A DNA stretch of 64,000 bases from Paramyrothecium sp. XJ0827. Its lineage: Eukaryota > Ascomycota > Sordariomycetes > Hypocreales > Stachybotryaceae. The DNA lies in assembly GCA_020881915.1 (NCBI GenBank), contig JAJFPB010000001.1, positions 2,728,001-2,792,000 on the forward strand, written 5' to 3'. The notes beneath the pieces were generated by a model. That model worked only from the letters and a program-made list of their open reading frames with translations, had not been told where the DNA came from and searched no databases. Numbering within the stretch: the first letter of the stretch is position 1; every line of letters starts with the position of its first letter. The translations under genes and the position numbers were made by a program. Below are positions 56,925-64,000 of the stretch, piece after piece.

Positions 56925-59652
56925 TGCCGAACCGTCGGCAAGTCTGTACAAGCCCAAGCTGACAAAGTGTCCTCCGTTCGGTCAGGGAACCGCAAGTAGC
57001 GGAGTGCGGTTCGCAAGCAGGCGGTTGCTTGGAATCGGCGGCGACGAAGAACTGACAAGGGTGGCTGTTGGGAGGGGGAGGGGGCCGATGAGTCCACCGA
57101 ATCGAGGAATCCAACGACGGCGCACGAGAAGCACAGGAAGAAGCCGAGTAAGTTGTATAGTAATGGGCGGCGTTCGTCGTAACGAAGTGGGAGCGTCGGC
57201 CGGCAGAAGGGGCAGTGTTGTTCTGGGTCTGTGGCCGGGCGACAAGTGGATTGCTGCGACGTGGGATGAACTTCCCTCGGCCTGACAAGACAGGACGACC
57301 GGCCGTCAGTGTCCGGGGCAGGGTCGGAGGAAACAGCGCAAAGGCTAAGCGGAATGGACTTGTCGTTGACGATGCGAAGGAGCGTAGAGAAACGAAGCAA
57401 TGGTTGGCCGGCGCACTGGGCGACGGAAGGGAAAGCAATATTTTGGTTCTGGGTTTTGAAAGAGGGCTAAAGAGAAAGCGGGACGACGATGGGGGAGGCA
57501 CGAGATGGGGAGGCCAAGTTCAGCTAACGTTAAAGGCCGGGTCAGGGCGAGGAAAAAAGGTTGGCTCGGCGTACAAGTACAAGTGGGCAGAGCCCGTGTA
57601 AGCGCCTTCGCATCGCAGCCCTCCCAAGCCTCCTCCCCAAGGTACCTTACCTCTCTACCTGCCGCTGCCGCTGCCCCTACTGCTAACGCTACCGCTACCT
57701 TACCTTGGGTTACTTGGTTGCCCCGGCCGGGCGTCCACCACTGAAGACAGCGGCTGCGATCCGGTCCAGGACTCCGTAATAAGCCGTTCAAGGCCCTTAC
57801 AGTCTAGATTGCACCGCAGGGGGCCAAACAAGTCCAATCCAGCAACAGCACGACTGAACATCAAGCAGCTTTCAACTCACCCAGCTGTTGCGGCGAGGGT
57901 GCCAAAAATCAAGTAAAATCTAGCTAGTATAGTACGAGGCCGACCTGCAATTCTATCCCATGGACGAGCTGTGCCTAACCTACTCAAGGTACCTGCCCAA
58001 GATAGTCGTAGGCAACGATCATGAATCAGTGCTAGGCACGACACCGGAGGTACATCTACAACCTGACCTTTGTGAGGGGGACACTGCCCCTCAGGTGAGA
58101 GATCCATTCATCTAGCACCATGGCCAGGGCAGTCCCAGGCACGTACAAAAGTAAGATGAAGAAAGTAAGAGTTGGACTAGCTGTTCCTAGAGGCTCATGA
58201 ATGATGCTCACTTTTGACCACGAGATACTAAGCGGCTGTCAATACCATGGACTCATATCTTGGGCCGCTTGTTGGGTCCTTGGCCAGATGAACGCTCTCA
58301 CTGACCCACAGTCAATTAGATCTTGGGCAGGGAGGATCTACGAGCCCACAGGGGCACAAAGCCTTGCTAGTGTCCCCATGCGAGGTCACTATGGAAATAA
58401 CGGATCTTTGCGTTTTCTTTCAAGCCACATGTCGTACCAAAAAATCACTGAGTGGTGATCGGCTGTTTGATGCTGGGGCTTCACGCGCCTATGAGAAGGA
58501 CACTGCTTCATACAGTACTCGCGCCGCAACGGAGACATAAATTTAGGTGGGCAACACAATTAATCATACTCTAATCGAGAGCCGCCCTGGAGACTGGTCA
58601 CGACTTGAGTGCTCTTTGGTGGGTATGATCATGTGATACTGGGCGGCGGTGTTGGTTTTGGAAGGAAAACTGGCCTCGCGTACGACCTTTATCCATCTTG
58701 GTCACTTGCAGCTAAAATCTATACTTGGATCATCGTCGCATGGTGGCATGACCCAGGCCCCGCGATGATTGGGCCAAGGGCCAGCGTTTTGCGTTTCAGG
58801 TTATGCACGCATGCACAAACCAATCATGTACCACGAGGTGGAAAATAAGGCGGGCCACCGACAAGCCTCTCCATTCATACTTGATGTCCTGCAGCACAAC
58901 CACTATTCTGCCTAGTAAGTGAACGTGACTTCAGGGCGAGCCAGTGCGATTGCGATTGCGATTGCGACTTGCACAGCCACTTGCCTGCAATATGGCATTT
59001 TCAAACAACTCACTTGATGAAGACAACTGGCCTGAGGCATGCTGCCTTGGTGGGAAACAAAATCGTCTTAGTTGCTGCTGCGGTGGTGTACTACACTTCC
59101 TGCCCACCTTCGTAGAGTGATACTGGAAGGTAAGGCAAAGTAAGGTACCTGAGGTCAGCTGTGCCCGATTGGCCATTCAATTCACCCCCACATGTTGAAG
59201 CCCGTACGGCCGAGGTTCAGCCGACTCAAAACACCTGCGTCACTAGCAGTTTCGCGAGCTACAAAACCCTCTTCACAACCTCACACAACGCATCTGATTT
59301 CGTGTCGGGTGCCTTTCCACGCCAGTCTTGTCCAGCATAAACATGACTTGAGCCAGTAGAGCTGGCTGATCAACAGGTAAGAGGCAATCTTCGTGACGAT
59401 GTTTCCCTTTCCATGATGAATTTAATATTGGAGCTGTCTGAATTTTTTCATTGCTGAACAAACTTATCATACGCAAAACCTATCTGATTGAACCAACCTG
59501 TCATCGCCGTTATATACCTTGCCTTGCCACATTCTTGAAAGCTAACCTATGCTTCCTTCACGGTAGTTACCCTTGGCCCACCCTCTCGAGGATGCGCGAA
59601 CACTGTCCCACAGGCAGCTTCTCGGTATCTCCAGCAGGATAACACTACAAAC
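56925..59652. other. Divergent promoter region between the Nbp2-like gene and SSU72
   Basis: 2.73 kb. The first 900 bp is purine-rich on the plus strand and is likely the leader/promoter of the Nbp2-like gene. A run of CTACC/CCGCTGCC motifs lies at 57640-57715 and a GCGATT repeat at 58948-58968. No gene supported. Confidence 0.45.
58948..58968. repeat. GCGATT hexamer repeat
   Basis: Three and a half units of GCGATT in tandem in a spacer; simple-sequence repeat with no assigned role. Confidence 0.8.
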
Positions 59653-60473
59653 ATGGAGGCGGCCAACGGGGCAGCGGCTGAAGCCGTTCAGAATGGCAGC
59701 ACAGAAGATGAAGGCGGCTTCAAGCTGAAATTTTGCACGGTTTGTGCTAGTAACAACAATAGGTAAGATACCTGCTCAAGCACGACCCTTCGGGATACTG
59801 ACGAAAACCCTCGAGATCCATGGAAGCACATCTCCGATTATCACAAGCAAATTACCCCGTCATCTCTTTCGGTACGGGATCTCTCGTGCGCTTACCTGGC
59901 CCAACCATAACCCAACCAAACGTCTACCAATTCAATAAGACGTCTTATGATAGCATGTACAAGGAGCTTGAGGCTAAAGATCCACGTCTATATCGCAACA
60001 ATGGTATCCTCAACATGCTGGGCAGGAACAGGGGCGTAAAATGGGGACCCGAGAGATGGCAAGACTGGCAGGTTGGAATTCCCCGCTTGAAACACGCTTC
60101 GGACAGAGGCAGCGAGGGTACCGAGGGCGGCGTTGTCGATGTTGTCTTTACCTGTGAAGAGCGCTGCTGGGATGCTGTGATTGATGACCTTCTGAATCGA
60201 GGCTCGCCCCTCAACCGCCCCGTTCATGTTATCAACATCGATATCAAGGATAACCACGAAGAGGCTCACGTTGGTGGCCAAGGCATATTAGACCTTGCCA
60301 ACGCTCTCAACGCGGCCGCAGCGGAAGAAAGGGATGCCATGGGAGCCGCTGCGTTTGACAGCGGCAGCGCAAACGGTCGGGCCAGTTTCGATGAGCGTGT
60401 GCCCGAGATTCTTGGCGCCTGGCAGGAAAGGTGGCCGAATCTGCCTGCGACTTGGACATTGGCTTGGTTTTGA
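59653..60473 (+). CDS. SSU72: RNA polymerase II CTD phosphatase Ssu72
   Basis: Predicted 255-aa protein phosphatase that removes phosphate from Ser5 of the RNA polymerase II tail and belongs to the cleavage and polyadenylation factor. Two exons, 59653-59762 and 59816-60473, with a 53-nt intron that splits the catalytic loop: the spliced sequence is [16 protein letters not shown], the C-x5-R phosphatase signature (Cys31, Arg37). The family blocks [47 protein letters not shown] and [19 protein letters not shown] follow. The C-terminal end ATWTLAWF is typical of fungal Ssu72. Both this protein and Yth1 (6673-7449) act in mRNA 3'-end formation but lie 52 kb apart. Confidence 0.96.
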
Positions 60474-62940
60474 AGAACTCGGCCCGCCAACTTGCTTGAT
60501 GATGACTCTTATGACATTTCGACACCACACAAAGTAGCTTGGGGACTCTGACCGAGCAGTGATGCTAGCTCGAACTCCTCTGGCTCCCATAAGCATTCCC
60601 CATGTGACTTCCTCAGCACTCAAGAGCATTGCAACATGCGTGCCTCACCCACGTTGCGACCTTACTGCGATCTTGCCTTCAATTAGGTGTTGTCAAGTCC
60701 CGAGACTTTTTAGTCTTGCCTGACCTCACCGCCCATCATGGCTACAAGAGGGACTACAACTCCTGAACCGTGCAAGAATCGTCTCTAAGTAGAGTGGTTC
60801 GTGGATCTGAGATTATTCTTAGATAGAAAGAGGCGATTGCTCATTGCGGCACTTCTAAACCGAGTGAGGTCAGCGAAGAATGGGGCCGCGATGCATGATT
60901 AAATGAGCTGATGAACAAGGCTCGGGGCGTCCCACACTTTGATAGCAACACTTTCTACCCCACCGATCGGATAGCGCAGGAGATTCTCTTTGCCAGGTGC
61001 TCGCAAATGCTGCCATCTACTCGCGTAATCTCGTGACTGTCACCGTCCTTTCGGGTGCCTTACTACAGACGCTAGCAGGCGAAGGCTGTTCCTTGAAGCT
61101 CCACGACTGTCCCTGCGATCCCGGAACAACCGGCGATAACCAGGCTTGGCCAAGACTCTAGAATCCAACCCACCAGTCTATATCTGTAACTTACTGCAGC
61201 AACCAGACATGATTCCCTCAGTACCTTGTCGATGAGTTGAAAGACAGGCAAATTATTGCAAGCTAAAACAGGGCCAACATGCAGGGGCTAGACCCATGAG
61301 ATACCAATACCCAAATGGGAGTCAGAACCTTGAAGGAAAGTTGGCGACATTCAGATCTTGAGATCTAGGACTCTAGAACCGATAAGACTAAGAGCCATCG
61401 TTCATTAAGCACAGGGTATTTGCACGGAAGTGGAAGCGGCGTCGAAGCGCTGGCCGGCTTTGAAGGGATGGGAGCGCCCCGGCACTTGCAAGTGAGGGCG
61501 ACCGAACCAAGGGGAAGGGCTGAATTAAAGGCCCAGGCCAAGCCGCGCCTGTCAAATGGCTGCTAGACTGGATTCTGCTAATTTGCATACGTCTCCACGA
61601 GCCCCTGGCCGGAAGATGGACACTAGACTACCTTAGTGATGGAACTTCACTTGGGGTCTTCAAATTAGCGAGTGCACGAATCAATGGAACTCAGAGATGG
61701 GGAAATAATATGGCGTAGAGACTAGAGAGGAATTCGGCGCATCAGATAAGCCAAGGTAGTCGATGGTTCGGATCGGAAAGGAGGCACAGAAATGTGTGGG
61801 AGACGGAATGATTTTCGGGACCCTGGTTACTGCGACGACCTGCTGAAGCCATCAAGATTACGGCGTGTCGGCTCTGGAATTCGGCCTGTTTCTAAGGCCG
61901 CGTACCTATGGTAGGTGCTTTTACATGGGCACCTTACCGCAAGGAAACTTTGGAAGGGTACTTACCTAAGGTCAGGTAAAGTACCTACCTACCTTACCTT
62001 ACCTACCTTACCTATGCACTGATAAAGTCTGTACCTACGTTATCTCAGGTACGGCAGGTAACTGAATCAGTACTATGTACCTTCTATGCGGAGAGGAGGA
62101 CAAGCAATGCTCCTGTCGTTGCGGATAAGTCGCACGACCTTTGAACGAAGCCAGCCGCTGGGTTTCTCTCGATCCCCATCATCGCTCCATCACCACTGTG
62201 ATTCCGGCATGACAAGCGCAAGTGGCAACCAATCAGCGAATTCGATCCAGCCCAGAATTCGCGAGCTGGCTGTACCCTAGGCGTCTATCAGGGCGTTGAC
62301 TGAGACCGCAGATTATAATTTGCTACTGGGGCGCGCCAGTGCCTGGTACAACTTGCAAGGTGTGAAGCTCATTTCCGCCCTAGACCAGGCCCGCATCACC
62401 GCTCATTGGACCCCTTTCGGACCTACCACTAATACATGCTGGCTTGCCGACTAGGACCAGCCCAGCCAGCTTTGTGCTCGTCCCCTGTCCCTCGCTGGTT
62501 GACGTTTCAGTCCTCGCCTGTTCTGTTGCGGCAACCCCCCCAAGCCACTTACATAGGGAGAGACCACCTCTGCCCTAACAAGGAAGCAGGGGGAACGGCA
62601 AACCCGAACTACTCAAGAAGGGCAGACAGCGCGGAAAAGGGAGCGTTCTCCAGAGCGATTTTTTCAACGGTAAAGAGAGAAACGTTGACGAGGGGACGAG
62701 GAATCAGGGTCTAGAATCCGACCCCGTCGTCCGACATCCCCCCCCATTAACTAGGTCAGCTCCCACACCTAAATTCTTCCAGCCACTCTCTCTCAGTGTG
62801 GGGGATCTCTATTCCTGGGCCAGGCCGCCAGTCACCCGGCCACTGTGGCGTCGTGCCCTTTGTGAGACACTCGATCTGCAATCGCAGAGTTCCCTTTCCC
62901 TTTTGCGATCAATCCTCCCTCGCCTATTTCCGCGTCGACC
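60474..62940. other. Large upstream region of SPA2
   Basis: 2.47 kb between SSU72 and SPA2, same strand. Its middle holds a dense TACCT/AGGTA tract (61905-62070); the last 400 bp is C- and T-rich, consistent with the SPA2 leader. No gene supported. Confidence 0.45.
61905..62070. repeat. Imperfect TACCT/AGGTA-rich tract
   Basis: Many overlapping ACCTTACCT, CTACCT and AGGTAC strings, some inverted relative to one another, so the tract could fold back on itself. It lies about 0.9-1.0 kb before the SPA2 start. Function unknown. Confidence 0.7.
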
Positions 62941-63975
62941 ATGAACACAGTCGGCGGTCGCAATGCACCACCGCTGTCTCCCGTTTCTGCCGTTGGAAGC
63001 GACTGGTCCGTTTCGAAGTACCAAGCCGACGACAACTCCTATCCGCCCAACCGCGCAAACCTCGCCTCTCCCCCAAACTCGGGCAGTTCCAACGGGAACA
63101 TGAGCATGAATGGCTTCGCTTCCGGGCCAAGGAGCACCGGTGGCCCTTCGCCGCCACCGTCCGTTGGCCGGTCCAGCAACGGCACCAACAACTACCCGAG
63201 GAGCGACAGCCTCCGTAGCACCTCCCGAAGCGAAATAGACGAAGCGATTCTCAACGAGCATTACGGTGCCTTGAAGGCCTTTCTTCTCTCCCGCGACCCC
63301 AACCCGAAACAACAACCGAACAAGGCGCGCGATAAACTGCTGCGTCTGTCCTCCGTGCAGTTCTATGAATTGAGTACGGATGTCTTCGACGAGCTGGTCC
63401 GCCGCCAAGCCGCGTCGAGGGCTCCGCCAAACATACCGAATGGCCCGCCTGCATTTCTGCTCCCCGAAAAAACCTTCCATCCGAAACGTAACCAGGCGCG
63501 ACAGAGATTATCTTCCCTTGGACCTCCTAGGTTTCGAGATCTGGCCGCCGATGTTTTCCATGAACTGGAGCGGCGGTTTCCACACTTCGCTGGTGGTGGC
63601 ATTCCGCGTGCGGGTAGCGCCATGTCGAATCGAGGCGGCCCAATCAGTCGTACCGGCACGCCTGTAAATGGACTTGGAGGATACCCCCCGAGAGGTCCTG
63701 ACAGACGACGCCCTTCCGATGCCAGCTCAGCCCGAGGCCCTCCACCTTTGGATGCCTACGGGGTACCGCCATCTCCTGGACTACCCCCTGGCGACTATGG
63801 CCGGCCGATGCAACGGCAATTGAACCAGAACAACACAATCATTCCAAACAAAAGCACCATGGTGGAAGAGGACGACGATGGTGGGCAGGATGATGGCGCC
63901 TCTGATACATATGGTGCAGCGAGGGCTGTGAATCGCGCTAGCAAAAGGAGTGCAGGTAGTGGCGCGGCGTCGGAG
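62941..63975 (+). CDS. SPA2: Polarisome scaffold Spa2/SpaA (5' part, truncated by window end)
   Basis: First exon of a polarisome scaffold that sits at hyphal tips and organises formin-driven actin assembly and MAP-kinase components. 345 codons are visible, ending at a GTATGT donor at 63976, so the gene continues beyond the window. The N-terminus is disordered, rich in Ser, Pro and Asn. Two GIT/Spa2-homology repeats are clear: residues about 128-157 (ARDKLLRLSSVQFYELSTDV, then FDELVRR) and about 184-213 (ARQRLSSLGPPRFRDLAADV, then FHELERR). A Pro/Arg-rich stretch and an acidic patch (VEEDDDGGQDDGASDTYG) follow. Reading through the donor would end at a stop within two codons, so the intron is real. 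Confidence 0.93.
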
Positions 63976-64000
63976 GTATGTTAATGGTGCAGCTCTGACA

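Overview
This window is nuclear DNA of a filamentous ascomycete. Genes are split by short GT-AG introns (about 48-117 nt), proteins are typical of Pezizomycotina (NoxA-type NADPH oxidase, LaeA-like methyltransferase, PAS-rich hybrid histidine kinase, SpaA/Spa2, DUF1776, DUF3716), and long gene-poor, pyrimidine-rich spacers separate them. A Sordariomycete, probably Hypocreales, is my inference from gene content; no rRNA, tRNA or mitochondrial marker is present to confirm it. All intron coordinates were worked out by hand from GT/AG borders and frame continuity.

Layout: (1) 0-6 kb: a GH18 chitinase-like gene on the minus strand whose catalytic motif has lost an Asp, a degenerate remnant near 4 kb, and a five-exon LaeA-like methyltransferase. 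(2) 6.6-15.7 kb: a compact block of YTH1 (CPSF30 zinc-finger protein), a DUF1776 membrane protein, a fungal amidase, a class I methyltransferase and a WSS1-type DNA-protein crosslink protease. (3) 15.7-30.7 kb: two signalling genes in large empty spacers, a 1367-aa hybrid histidine kinase and a NoxA-type NADPH oxidase. (4) 30.7-42.2 kb: a Mug190-like SMP/C2 lipid-transfer protein, a Mpv17/Sym1 protein, mitochondrial ribosomal protein mS38 (COX24 family) and the 18S rRNA/tRNA cytidine acetyltransferase Kre33/NAT10. (5) 42.9-51.9 kb: an accessory island (see below). (6) 53.3-64 kb: MCR1 (mitochondrial NADH-cytochrome b5 reductase), an Nbp2-like SH3 protein, SSU72 (RNA polymerase II CTD phosphatase) and the first exon of SPA2, cut by the window end.

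The accessory island is the most unusual part. It holds a 367-aa ORF of unknown function (50641-51744), a truncated and stop-interrupted paralogue of it (42902-43621), a second decayed unknown gene (44589-45920), a DUF3716 protein and a small cysteine-containing protein. Three of these loci carry, just 5' of the start codon and on the gene strand, tandem arrays with an exact 19-bp period and the same core, CGCATTTGAATCCG. Two of them also have, further upstream, three tandem copies of a TATA-containing unit centred on ATTCTTCGCTCTGC. This looks like one dispersed gene family with a shared, repeat-built promoter/leader, apparently undergoing duplication and mutational decay.

Most of the other genes are conserved housekeeping or morphogenesis genes. 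The links between them (NoxA, histidine kinase, Nbp2 and Spa2 in stress and polarity; Yth1 and Ssu72 in mRNA 3'-end formation) are functional rather than evidence of co-regulated clusters.
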